64,000 nucleotides of DNA from the NCBI GenBank assembly GCA_020002185.1, contig CM034543.1:4806413-4870412 (forward strand). The letters run 5' to 3'. The DNA is from Paraescarpia echinospica. Lineage: Eukaryota > Annelida > Polychaeta > Sabellida > Siboglinidae. The position numbers and the translations under genes are program-made. This document shows, piece after piece, positions 21,460 to 32,867 of the stretch (position 1 is its first letter; the number at the start of each line of letters is the position of its first letter). Under the pieces are notes generated by a model. It was not told the DNA's origin. It did no database searches and worked only from the letters and a program-made list of their open reading frames with translations.

Positions 21460-24200
21460 AACTCATACTCCCTTACATGTAGTCCATGGGCTGACCAGAT
21501 GTCGGTGCCACCTGGAGGGGCAAACCTTCATTGGTGGCAAATTATTTGTTCCACCACTATAAGTACAACAATATATTATGATAACCTTTCCATATGAGTA
21601 GCTTTCTTGGCTTGGCGCCCATCTAAAAAATCCAATTCCAATTTCGTCATATTGTGACAACTGCGCCACTTATAACCATATTTTTGGTGTCAAAATATAG
21701 GTTTTGAGGGTCAAGGATTTCAAATTTTTCATACTAGACCTTCTGTGACATACACATCCGCCATTTTTTAAGATGGCGGTCGTCAATACAAATGTCAACA
21801 TACATCAGCAACGATATTACATAGAGCAGTAATGTATACGTTTTTGTATAGAGGTGTGGGAATTGATTTCAAATATGTTAAACTTAGCCTTCAGTGACAT
21901 TCACTTATCCGGCATTTTTAAAGATGGCGCCCGTTACAGACTATTATTCCCGTATCTTGTGATCGACGTAACCTAGAACCACATAGCTAACGTCAAAATA
22001 AAGTTTTTTAGTTACAGCAATTTCAAATATATTACTTTTTGACGTTCGCCAACATTCATATATACCCGCCATTTTTCAAGAAGGCGCCCGTGAAAGCTAA
22101 TTATTCCCGTGTCTGTCTTAGGAACGCAAAGCATGTTACAGGTGCGTCAAAATATGTATTCTTCAACAGCATAGGAAACGGTAAAACGTAATATAATTCG
22201 GCATGGTAAGTGTGCATTAATTGATTTTTTTGCGATTTGTGACAGACCTAATTAAGTAGTGAACGCATGGGTTGTTGTCGTCGAACACCCGGTGTTCATG
22301 CGAAATTTATTCTAGGTGGCTTCTTAGTTCAGCTCGGCTACAGAAATCCTTTTGGGTGAATCCCTCTCGACCACTATTAAAGAAACAGTTAATGAAGATA
22401 CCCAAACGCCGGGTGGAACAAAGGGTTTTAGTTTGAAGCCAGGAGCTGTGAGCAAGTACTACCTAACAGCCGAGTACACAGGGCCATGTTCCTTAGAGAG
22501 CTGAGAAACATGATTGATCTGGGATGTTCTAAATTGGCTCATCCAGATCTCCAAAGTTCCCGCATCCGAAAAACGAAGCAGATGTCGAGTCCCTCCCTGG
22601 TTGATCTGATGGAGAACAGATGGCTGAATCCAATGTGTCCTGAATATACTGAATTTGTCAGCTTATCCACCGGCACTGTGGCCCCAACAAGGATCTTCTG
22701 GGCGCTCATCAAGTAGGCGAAGAAGCTTACCAGATGTTTAAGAAGACACGCCTAGAAGAGGCTCCACCAACAGTGAAATTCCATGATGAGATGACAAAAC
22801 AAAAGCTAACGACTTTCTCCAATATAAATGCAAAAAAGGGAGTGGAAGAGGAAGAGCCAAAGAGGTGGTCCTGAAGGCGGAGATAAATTTATTTGGCCAC
22901 ATGATCCTTGTTGCTCAGAGTAGACAGCTACACATGAGGAATGTCCTGGTTCACACGCTAGGCCCTCTCATGGGCACTCGCAAACGTTGATGGGTCTTTG
23001 CGGAAGACGAGCAAGGCTGCTCTCCCTAGAGAGTTGGAGAAAAAACGTTTCTCTAATAGAAGATAACCCTGACCCACCAACGTGTATCATTGATGGATTG
23101 AGTTTGGTGCAGAAGCTGAACGACAACAACAAAACGTTTGCACAGCTAGCAGAATATGTTTTATCTCAAGTCGTATATGATGGTTCACAGAGTCACACGA
23201 TTGACGTGATATTCCACGTTTACTGGGAGGTTCATTGACATTGGGAAACTGGCACGTTCATTGGGGGACACCATCTGCTACGCCCTAATTGGATTTCATG
23301 CCTTCACAGGCTGTGGCACTGTGAGTATCCTCACAGGCCGTGGAAAACATGGCGCCCTGACACAAATAAAAAAGGACAGCACATACCAGAAGACTTTCAG
23401 CCAACTTGGTCAATCCTGTGAAGTCTCTTCACAACTGTTTGACAAAATACAGCTGTTTACCTGCCAACTGTATGCAACAACTGCGAACACTTACAAAGTC
23501 AATGAACTGCGTTACCAACTCTTCTGTGCCAAACGAGGGGAGGGGAGGAGTCCAACCAGCTTCCACCATGCAGAGATTGTCTCCACATGTATGTTCTTCG
23601 AGTTAGCTATCATGCATCAACATGGAAGTGCTGCCTTCAGCCTCAGCCAATTGTGGCAGACCCGAAGGAGTGTGGCTGGATGACAGGTATGGACGGCCAT
23701 CTGGTCATCGAGTGGATGCATACTCCTCCAGCCCCAGATGCAGTTTTGGAACTGTTGTCATTCAAATGCCTGCATTCCGGCAAACTGCCAAGTTGCACAT
23801 GTGCAAGCTACAGACATGCAGCAATCAAAAGAAAGAAAAACAGTTCTCAGTTGAACTTGATGACTCTGATGACGGAGATGGCGATGACGATGATTGAAAT
23901 GTTGAGCCTATAATTCTGAGCTAAAGGTAAGTTGACGGGCGTCATCTTGAAAAATAGTGGATATATGAATGTCGGCGAAGATAAAAAATAAGCCAATAAG
24001 TTACCACTTAGCAATGGTTATCATATCAAAATATATTTCACAGACATGGACTATTTCAAAAATCATAACTACACCTTGCCCCCTGATGGTACCAATAACT
24101 GAATTTTCAAGTATTGGCCCATGGACTAATGCCTCTTCTTTATCTCTCACCACCGTCTTTGGCTCCATGCACATTGCCTCCACCAATGTGTCTTATCCCC
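21460..24200 (+). mobile_element. DNA transposon-like unit with long imperfect inverted ends around a TGCxTV-protein pseudogene
   Basis: Sequence left of the pseudogene (ATTATGATAACCTTTCCATA, GTAGCTTTCTTGGCTT at 21,575-21,615) reappears inverted to its right (minus strand of 23,970-24,030, GATATGATAACCATTGCTAA, GTGGTAACTTATTGGCTT). The left flank then carries about 3.5 degenerate ~150-bp units, 21,640-22,190, each with CGCCATTTTTxAAGATGGCG and a GCCCGT ending. One inverted unit lies at 23,930-23,985. Exact termini and a target duplication were not found. Confidence 0.5.
22399..23897 (+). pseudogene. Pseudogene of a 'HAFTGCDTV'-type repeat protein
   Basis: Fragments in order match a large uncharacterised protein family common in cnidarian, mollusc and amphioxus genomes. 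They are SKYYLTAEY and LVDLMENRWLNPMCPEY; then LVQKLNDNNKTFAQLAEYVL; then DIGKLARSLGDTICYALIGF, HAFTGCGTV and GRGKHGAL; then ELRYQLFCAKRGE; then ECGWMTGMDGHLVIEWM; then APDAVLELLSFKC; and a Cys-rich acidic tail (CKLQTCSNQ, DDSDDGDGDDDD). Frameshifts, stops (for example near 22,716) and a deletion at about 23,225, where the DDTDV core should be, make it non-functional. TGCD has become TGCG. Biochemical function of the family is unknown to me; the inverted flanks suggest a transposon protein. Confidence 0.75.
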
Positions 24201-24469
24201 CGTCCACCCACCTCTCAATTCTTGGATTTTATTAACTGTCTTCAAGGTGGAGGCGTGAACTATGTGCAATGCAAAACTGTACTATATGTGCAATACATGA
24301 TTGATTAACTCTTTACGTCCTCCCACAATAAATTACTTAATTTAAAAAACGAACTGTTTGAATATCCAGTACGTGTGTAATATATTGTCATAATTATACA
24401 CATTTACTTATTGTGATGACGCACTCATTTTACTAAGTATTTTCGTTTGTTACATAGTTACATAATCGC

Positions 24470-24695
24470 TTAAATTAATTAATAGGGTGGCCCCTACGAC
24501 AGCGATTATAATTAGACTTAGTAGGAGTCTCCCGTCCCTTATATGACATAATCCGATCCTATTTTCCTACCATGCATTAGATACTTATCGCTTTGTTTTT
24601 ATGTCGACTCAATTGCAATATATTTTTGGTTTTTGTATTGATTATTTTGTTGTATTGGGTATTTGGAACAAATAAAATTTCCTGTTATGTCCTGT
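24470..24695 (+). mobile_element. LINE 3' UTR fragment, same family as 16.5-18.7 kb
   Basis: GGTGGCCCCTACGACAGCGA and CTTAGTAGGAGTCTCCC resemble the 18,475-18,520 3' UTR (GTGGCTCCCATGACAGCGAC, GTCTTAGTGGGAGTTACTG). It ends at AACAAATAAAATTTCCTG, a polyadenylation-like end. No coding part remains. Confidence 0.55.
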
Positions 24696-24699
24696 CCCG

Positions 24700-25795
24700 T
24701 TACTCCGTGAAGGAACCAACTGTAGATGGAACTGCCTTACAAACAGCACGAGCTCATTGACATTGTTGCTGCGTTCCAATCACATCGTCTTTACGGTGAA
24801 CTCGACTTTGTGAACTCAAAGGTTCAGAAGGAGCCCGACTTCACCATCACTACTAAAAGCCAACTTGAACGCAACATGATTATCAGATTCTGCTGTACAT
24901 TCAACAGTCATTACACCAACATAATGGAACTCCTTGGGTACATTACAGAGGCTCCAGCTAGCTGTTAGTTCTTGGTCCATAAATAAAAGGAATACTAACT
25001 ACATGTTATGTCAATGCGACGTTCTGGGTCAGAGTGACCCCAGACGTTGGCAAACACCTTGATTTCACGGGTGAATCCATCAGTAAATAATTGTGATGGA
25101 AATTCCCAAAGATTGAGATTCTGACCTATCTGAACTACGGCTAAAATGTATCATCGTTCATATGTCATGTCATAATGATGTCATTACACCATAATGTCGG
25201 CTTAATTATAACATCATTTGACAGAATATTCGTATGCCTGTTCAACGGTTTGCTACAATTTGGCTGACTTGTGTTGGCGAAATAGACTGACACCTACTCC
25301 TACTCCACTCTTCATCAATCACGCCAGTTGTAGTAACTCAGATGTGGCGGAAATTCCCAAAACTTCCCGCCGATGTCGTCCTCGTCTGGCAGGTGATTGA
25401 TGTGACACGTCTCGATGACATGGAAAACAAAGTTGTTTTGTATGGCAGTGATACTCAACCGCTGACCAGCGACACAATGGTGTACTGTGATAAAACCCAA
25501 GTGTACCGCGGAATTAGAAAAGACGTGTCACATCGAGGGATAAATTTCCAAACAAAATTACGGTTTCTAAGAAACCAAGGAGTCATTTTTCTGCTACACA
25601 CCAATTTTGTACCGACGGAAACATCGGTTACTGCAAGTGTTCGCTGGAGCAGAACTTGAACTGAACTGTTTCAATGAAACTTGCATGTAGATGTGTGACG
25701 AGGCGAAACAAGTCAGACATGAACGTTTAATAATCGTTCTGATTTTCATTCATTTGTGTTTAACCTATTTATTTCATCATTATTTATTGTACTGT
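24700..25795 (+). other. Unassigned stretch with two exon-like open frames
   Basis: 24,726-24,968 encodes 80 codons after an AACTGTAG that could be an acceptor. 25,342-25,659 encodes 105 codons after TAACTCAG. Neither matches a family I know, and neither looks like the missing C-terminal part of the PKD/REJ protein. They could be exons of an unknown gene or chance frames. Confidence 0.2.
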
Positions 25796-25799
25796 TTAT

Positions 25800-25886
25800 C
25801 ACAAATTAACTACTTAAAGGCATGGGTCGCTAAGCAAATCCCGCGACGGGAATTTGGGTCGTGATCAAAAAAGTTCAGAACCGCTG
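25800..25886 (-). mobile_element. hAT-like terminus (solo end)
   Basis: The minus strand begins CAGCGGTTCTGAACTTTTTT then GATCACGACCCAAATTC and TTAGCGACCCATGCC. This is the same subterminal order as the element at 11,770 (GCGACCCAAATTCCAGTCG, TGCGACCCATGCC). The partner end was not found. Confidence 0.55.
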
Positions 25887-26345
25887 GTGTATAGTTTAAT
25901 AGTAAAAACAACAACATTTATACACCATCACTGAAACACTAGCACAGGTCAAAATGTCTGTGTCAAATATCCAAACCGCAAGATGGAAGCGTTCGAACGA
26001 TACATCGTAATTAAATAATGTCATGGCAAATCCGAATCATGTGAAATCAGTTTTGTTGCTGAAATCGTGAAAATTGTACATTGCCTAGAAGTCTCATATT
26101 TTCTCCGTACTGTTTTTCTAGAGATATGGTTGAACCACCAATCCCAATGTTGTTCACACGAAAGTTCGTTGGCTTTCTCGGGGTCAGTTCCAAACAATAC
26201 CACGAAGCTTACAGACAAGTTAAACAGTTTCTGATGTTGCGCGACGAATTGTAGCATGTTACAAAACCTAATACTGCTAAATGTTTCCTAAAACTGTACT
26301 GGGAGGAAATATCCGCACACATGGCTAACATCTTTAAATATATTT

Positions 26346-26409
26346 GTGGAGAGCAGTGACGCCGTGGATAAAGCACCGGACTCCCCACCTAGAGAACCCG
26401 GGTTCGAAT
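26346..26409 (+). mobile_element. SINE head (5' part), split by a hAT insertion
   Basis: GGAGAGCAGTGACGCCGTGG, ATAAAGCACCGG and GAACCCGGGTTCGAAT form the tRNA-like head of the same SINE family as at 19.4 kb, with A and B boxes. It is cut at GTTCGAAT by the hAT element and resumes at 29,755. Confidence 0.8.
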
Positions 26410-29400
26410 CAGGGATGGGTCAAGTACATGCACAATGTACTTGAATACAAGTACAAGTACTTTCAATTTTGCCAAGTCCAAGTACAAGTACTCACCTAAA
26501 AATATAGGCAAGTACAAGTACTTTGTGAAAAACTCAAGTACAAGTACCAAGTACTTTGAAAATTTTAGTCAAGTACAGTCAAATACATTGAACGCTACGT
26601 TTATGTTTCATAATGGTGAAAGTCAAAGCGATAAAAACACAAAAGCAGCAGTATTATGCATTTATTCATTATTTATTTAAGTCAAGTCGTCAACACATAA
26701 AACACGGGCATTTCGCGTCAACTCTTGAGATGTTCAGCACTCAACAGTCATTTCCTGTTGCACCGCACAAACATGATCCGTTCAAACTTTTTATCAGTTA
26801 GCCTACATCTGTCTGGGCGAAAGACTTTGCCCGCGACACTAAATAGTCGCTCAACTGGTGCAGAGCTAGCCTGGACCGTTAGATGGGTTGGTACAAGTCG
26901 TGCCAGTGTGGGAAACTCTTCCCTGTGCAGCTTCCAGAAAGCTAAGGGGTCAGACTCATCGTCGGCGTCGCTATCTCCATCACTATCGGGAGCACTAGCG
27001 TTGAATCCAGGAAGAGAAAATGCGCGCTTCATGTTCAAGGCATTATCTGTAACGTTTGCACAGATCTTCGATACGATGCCGAAGGATTCCATAACCTCGG
27101 AGTACTGCTGCATGATGTGTTCTCCGGTGTGACGACCGGTGAATCTGTCATAGCCAACATGAAAGAATCCATGCTCCAATCAGTGATGCAGTGTCCGGTT
27201 ATACTGATGAAGCTGCGCATTTGGCGACTTGACCACAGATCAATTGTGACGCACACATTCTCAGCAACATTCAGGCGGCTTTTGACGTTACTGTAGACAC
27301 TTTTGTAGGCATCATAGAGAAGAATAGTAGACAAATGCTTCCTGCTGGGCATCTGGAAGCGTGGCTCGAGGTTTGAGATCAGATTCTTGAAGTGCACAGT
27401 TTCTACTAGAGAAAAGGGCGTTGCAAATTTCTTCGGTGTGGGGAAGAAACTGGTCATGTCTGGCTGTGAATCTGATGTCTTGGGTTTTGTCAATGTAACA
27501 TCAGCATGCTTTCTCTGAAATTAGAAATTAATATTGAAATTAAAGTGTGAAATTTATCAATGCACAACAAATATGTAGCTAGTAAAAAAAATCATATTTC
27601 TGTGTGAATTAAATATATTATGACAATAAAACTATAAAACAAGATATCTAAGCAGTTGTTTTAAGATTGCCCCCCCCCCCCCAGCTGTGAATCATGACCC
27701 TCTGTGTGTTTCACTCTGGAGGTTGTTAGAGTTTACATAGCAGGAGACACTGGGACAGTGTGACAGATGCATGACTTCAATAGTTCTTTGAAGTTGGTTG
27801 AACTTGATTCTCTGGCCAACTACCCTTTTCACACATGCCTATGGATTTAGTGGCTGCCTGCAATCTACTAAGGATAAACAACATAGGCGTGAAAAACATC
27901 CTGATGTATTTGTAGTTGAGCTAATAATTAACCATCCACCAAACAGCAGTAGAGCATTATGGTTTAATTACATTGATTATGCTCAACCCAATTAAGTGGC
28001 AGTAAGACGGCTTTTGTCTTTCAATCCTATATAGTACTGAAATATTAAATTAAAAATATGCAGTATGTTCCATTCAGTATGTAGTAGTAACAGCGATAGG
28101 AAGGAAACTAAGTAACAGTAATATATTACATTGCCCAGGCCTGACTTTAACCACACTACAAATGTCACTGAAATAACTGCAACTAAACTCACTATGCTTT
28201 TTCTTCTGCCAAGTGCTAAGTTTCTGCCAACAAACATTAAGTCCAAATTCAGATCAGTCAGACCTCATCTCATTGCCTATCTAAGTGGACACATTTATTT
28301 ACACATAATGCCAATTAAGAACACCTGCCTGCTAATTCCCTTTGTGTTGGATGGGAAGCCTCTGCCACTTGAATAGAACCCTTATTTACTGAAGCCTACC
28401 GTTCAGCCCACATTTCCCTAATTAAATAGATCAGCTGTACAGATATTTAGTTACATGTGGTTAGTAGGATTTGCCCTTTGTAAAATTCAAAATTTCATTT
28501 ATATATTTTATAACATTATGTATATATATAATTATTATATTATGTAAAATATATATATATACATATACATAATATATATATACAATGTAAGTATATTATA
28601 CATATATATATAATATATATACATATGTATGTATATTATACATACATATATATATATATATATAGAATTTGTCGAATTTGTTGTTCCATCCTTTACATAT
28701 GTTGTTTGTACGAGGATTATATATTGTTTGATATTTATTGATATTTAAAGTGTCTTTTTCTTCCCAACGACTTTTTTCTGTGAATTTTTTTCCTGTGACA
28801 TTATTGTATAATACCAGTCCTATAATACCGTTAAACTACAACGCCTACAAGTACTTCAGAACATTTCTCGGCGATGATCGACCATATTCTTAATATATAG
28901 CATACTGGTGTAATACAAACATACATATATAATAGTGCATATTTGCAATAATTTTTATATAACCTTACCTTCATGTGTTTCAACAAGTTTGTTATTACCC
29001 CAGAGCTGGAGGAAATCTTCATGTCGCAGGGCTTTGTAGTTGCCTTGTACGTTGGTTGGAAAAACAAAGTGATCAAATGCTGCTGATTTGTTCGCCATGT
29101 CTGTAGTAAGACTCTGTACTCTGCAGTCTTGTAGATATGACTGACAATATGCTTGCTTGTCTGTGGTGCCAGGTTCTGAGGTTCTGAACAGATTGCAATT
29201 TGCAACTGACTACTATTCAGTCATTATCTTAAGCCAAGGCAATTATGTCTTCCACAAAAGTCCACAATACAAGTGAACTGGTGGTTTCTGAACATCTGAA
29301 GCCACTACAACTGATCAAGGCATCAGATAGTGTTAGTTTATCCCATGTAATTGACTTATGGCTTCAACTCTCAGGCTCTCAGCTGACAAGCATGTAAGTG

Positions 29401-29754
29401 CCTGTGCTTATCATCTCCTTTATACTTATAAACCAATCAACCACCATCACAAGTACCATCAATTATGTTTCGTGTTATATGAAGCTTTGTACAAAATAAG
29501 AATAAATATACAGTAATTTTTACTGTAGCCATTTCTTTTCAATCCTTCTGATAGACCCAACTACTTAACAAAAACGTAAAAAAGTACTTGTAAAAAGTAC
29601 TTACCAAGTCCAAGTACTCTGATGGTCAAGTACAAGTCCAAGTCCAAGTACTGCACTCAGCAAAATGGCAAGTACAAGTACAAGCCCAAGTACAGTACTT
29701 CCTGTACTTAAGTATACAAGTACTGAAGTACTCGAGTAATTGAACCCATCCCTG
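26410..29754 (-). mobile_element. hAT transposon, 3345 bp, with exact 8-bp target duplication
   Basis: The ends are CAGGGATGGGT (26,410-26,420) and ACCCATCCCTG (29,744-29,754), an 11-bp perfect inverted pair. They are flanked by GTTCGAAT at 26,402-26,409 and 29,755-29,762, the 8-bp duplication expected for hAT. Subterminal regions are packed with AAGTACAAGTAC-type repeats on both sides (26,420-26,580 and 29,585-29,740). Inside are a two-exon transposase relic on the minus strand, a C11 run (27,671) and a TA-rich stretch (28,500-28,675) in its intron. Confidence 0.93.
26748..29098 (-). pseudogene. hAT transposase (BED zinc finger + C-terminal dimerisation domain), broken
   Basis: Exon 1 (29,098-28,969) starts MANKSAAFDHFVFPTN, shifts frame once, and ends CDMKISSSSGVITNLLKHMK at a GTAAGG donor. 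Exon 2 (from 27,514, after ATTTCAG) continues RKHADVTL, completing a BED finger (NLLKHMK-RKH). It then reads CVTIDLWSSRQMRSFISITG, shifts frame near 27,150, and continues GRHTGEHIMQQY and VTDNALNM. Next, without the usual 200-300 residue core, come DPLAFWKLHREEFP and APVERLFSVAGKVF, the hAT dimerisation domain. The frameshifts and the missing core mean it is inactive. Confidence 0.88.
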
Positions 29755-30010
29755 GTTCGAATCATGTGCTGCCGTGTCGAACCTTTAGCAAGTTCCTTCA
29801 CTCTACGGTGCTCCATTTCATCCGTTGTATGAATGAGTACCTGGCTATAGACCAAGATGGTCATTTATGTACGGATACTCTTCGCGCATTACTCGAAATG
29901 TGGCCAAATGCTTCCTATAGGTCGAGGTAGTGTTCGATCGAACAGGTCTGCATGGTGTAAAGCGCTTTGAATAGTATTAAGTGCCAGATTATTAGCTATG
30001 TAAGAACTTA
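29755..30010 (+). mobile_element. SINE body and tail (continuation of 26,346-26,409)
   Basis: It resumes with the duplicated GTTCGAAT then CATGTGCTGCCGTGTCGAAC, TTCCTTCACTCTACGG and GTGTTCGATCGAACAGGTCT, ending in TAAAGCGCTTTGAATAGT and AAGAACTTACG. It is collinear with the SINE at 19.4 kb. Confidence 0.78.
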
Positions 30011-31745
30011 CGTTTTTTTCAAAACGTAACAAGTGGAGAGAAAAACCACTACTGTGGAAGGTAGCTGCGAATTGTAGAAGACAAGGTGGTGTTGAGAACA
30101 TACTTACTACTGCAAAGTTGTGAGTTTGAAGCATGATGTAAAATGGTGCGAGAATAATGCAAGAGTAACTTAGTGTCAATTTCCTTTGGACGCATTTTGT
30201 ATGTAGTTGAAAACAGACTGTTCAACCATATGCGATCATAAATGCTTATGGTGAAGTACAACCGGTTGTAATAGCTTACATGTGAGGAAAGGGCTTCGCA
30301 ACGGTAATTACTACTGGTCAAGAACGATAATGGGTCATCTCTAATGAACGAAAATAGAATTTAATGTATTTTTTCTTGCTAGATCCAAACATTTTCTACA
30401 AGACAGATACACCTTTCTCACTGGAGCCGAATGGAAATGTTACTGACATAAATATTTTAATGATCACATCTGTAATCGCCATCATGGGACGAACCAGTGA
30501 AAATGTTCTTTCATAACATAACTCCTAATTATTTGATGTTATTGTTTTTGAAATATTGTTGCACTCCAAATGAAATATTGAAATTGTAAGTAAGACGTAA
30601 GTTCTTAGAATATGTTCTATCAAGCAGAACATATATATATGTCTATTTTCTATATAATTATAAACTAAGTCAACCTTTATATCTAATCGTTTCGTATAAA
30701 TGTAAAAGTCCCCATTAATGTAACCCTCCCCACCAGGTGGGTGACCGGGCACTATTCCATCCGGGTAGTAACATAAAATAAATATTACTCTACTGTACAT
30801 ACTTGTAAATCACTCCCACCTGCCCTAGAGAATCTCCGAAAACCTCCAATAGCATCCCTCTTGACGCTTTCTAAAATATCATACCTCTGCAAAAGCCTTC
30901 AATTGCAACCCTCTTGAGGCACTCTAAAACATATTGAGGCTTTCCAAAAACCACAAATTGCACCCCCTTTGGCGCTCTAAAAAGACCACATTGAGATCCT
31001 AAGAAACCCTCCAATTGCACGTCCCTTGAGGCCCTCGAAAAACCCACCTCCAGGCTCTCCAAAAAGCTACGAATGTCCCCCTCTTGAGAATTACCGATTT
31101 GACAGATAGGTAACCAATGGAGGTGCTGCAGCACTGGAGTGACGTGATCGTACTTCCTCGTACGGCAGACGAGGCCATTCTCGCAAGCCAGGGCTGTTTG
31201 CCATACAAAACTAGCCCTGGCAGGTCCCCTACTAGAAGTGCGGAAGTTAGCTGAGTCAAACTACTAATCCTTGACTTCGCCAGTCGCGACTGCATCACCC
31301 GTGAGAACTGCGCAAATACCCGCCCCAATTTGAAGACAGATAAACGACTTCTGGGAATCCCAATATATAATGACCCGTTCGCCCATTAGCACGAGTAACT
31401 GAGCGGTACTGTGTATTCGAATAATTGCTTCTGTTTCCTAAACATTGCATGTAACACGAGCCACGCGGTTGGTTGAGCTTAAATTCAGAGTTTCGCAAAG
31501 CGATTAATCTCGCTTAACCGACTCTCGCCTGGCTGCGTGACTTCGCCAGAACGATAGTCTGGCTCTAAAAGGCGCTTCAAAATGTTATCCGCTAGATGGC
31601 AACACTGGTATACTCATGAATTAAAACAATCAACTTGCTAATTATTCTGACACTCTTTGGGGGTTGCGAGGAGGTAGAATTTGATTTTGCCAAGAGAATA
31701 ATATCTAGAGTGACAGACCTATGGAGAACATTCGATCGCTATAAA
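30011..31745. other. No gene; degenerate minisatellite
   Basis: 30,840-31,080 is a loose 40-50 bp repeat of CCTCCAATTGCAxCCCTCTT, GAGGCxCTCTAAAA type. The rest shows no recognisable gene or RNA. Confidence 0.4.
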
Positions 31746-31898
31746 AGTTTTAAATTAATAATAAAATAAACCCAAATAAAACAAATTAAAAACAAACAAA
31801 CAAACAAACGCAAATGAAATCAAATGTAAAACAATTAAATAAATAATGAAATTAAAATTAAAATCCATACCCCTATACCTAGTCTAACTATGTAATAT

Positions 31899-32867
31899 CT
31901 AGTTTTGTGGCACCCTTGCTTTGAAAGTGTCAAGGGTGCTGGCAGCTACAGCTGTTTCAGGCAGATCGTTCCAGTCTTTGATGGTATTGGGGAGGAAAGA
32001 ATGTTGTCTGTACTTGGTTCTGCACTGGATCTGGCAGAGCTGCTGTGAGTGCCCTCTTCTTTGTCTGATCGGAGCAGGATGGAGTTTGGAGCGATCGACT
32101 ACAGCTTGGTTCTTAATTATTTTATGTAACATGGTCAATCTTGCCACCTTTCTGCGGTACTGGAGGGAAAGCCATTTGAGTCTGTTGATCATTGTGGTGA
32201 CACTAGATGTCTTCTGGTACTGGTTGACCACAAACCGAGCGGCTCTTCTCTGGACTGCCTCGATCTTGTCAATGTTGCGCTGTGTGTAAGGTTCCCAGAC
32301 TGGGCAGGCATACTCCAGTATGGGACGAACGAAGGTCTTGTATGCTGTTTCCTTCAGCTGGGTGGCGCTGATCTTGATGTTGCGACGTAAGAAGCCTAGG
32401 GTCTTGTTGGCTTTAGCACAGATGTTGTCAATGTACTGGTCCCAGCAGATGTCTCGGGTGATAGTAACGCCGAGGTACTTGGCAGAGGTGACCGTTGCCA
32501 ATGTACGGCCATGGAGTAGGTATTGGCACTCCGCTATGGTCCTCTTGCGGGTGACAGGGAGAGTCATACATTTCCCTGGGTGGAAAGCCATGTCCCATCG
32601 TTGTTCCCAGTTTTCCAGTCGGTGGAAGTCGAGTTGTAGCTGGTGTTGGTCGTGGTCAGTGGAGGAGAGGCGATAGACAGCGGTGTCATCAGCAAATAGG
32701 CGTGTCCGCGAAGTGAGTTGTTCTGGGAGGTCATTGATGTAGGCCAGGAATAGTGCTGGGCCGACAACTGACCCCTGTGGTACACCTGAGCGCACATTGA
32801 CGTAGCCTGAGGTAGCATCGTTAACCACTACTGCTTGCCACCGATTCCTGAGGAAAGCCCGAGCCAC
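31899..32867 (-). CDS. LINE reverse transcriptase, C-terminal intact part (322 aa)
   Basis: An open frame covers RT palm motifs: GVPQGSVVGPALF near residue 29, then FADDTAVY with both catalytic aspartates, and AKYLGVTITRDICW. The thumb and C-terminal tail follow (YACPVWEPYTQRNIDKIEAV, FLPNTIKDWNDLPE). The first methionine is an internal residue of the original ORF2; upstream RT motifs are in other frames because of frameshifts. This ORF fragment alone would not be a working protein. Confidence 0.85.
   Translation of the reverse strand: MARAFLRNRWQAVVVNDATSGYVNVRSGVPQGSVVGPALFLAYINDLPEQLTSRTRLFADDTAVYRLSSTDHDQHQLQLDFHRLENWEQRWDMAFHPGKCMTLPVTRKRTIAECQYLLHGRTLATVTSAKYLGVTITRDICWDQYIDNICAKANKTLGFLRRNIKISATQLKETAYKTFVRPILEYACPVWEPYTQRNIDKIEAVQRRAARFVVNQYQKTSSVTTMINRLKWLSLQYRRKVARLTMLHKIIKNQAVVDRSKLHPAPIRQRRGHSQQLCQIQCRTKYRQHSFLPNTIKDWNDLPETAVAASTLDTFKARVPQN

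Noticed and set aside
24726..25659. Exon-like frames as the missing C-terminal part of the PKD/REJ gene
   Set aside because: Phases and sequence do not match REJ, GPS, PLAT or transmembrane segments.
31921..32676. Plus-strand frames opposite the LINE RT
   Set aside because: They are antisense shadows of the RT coding strand.
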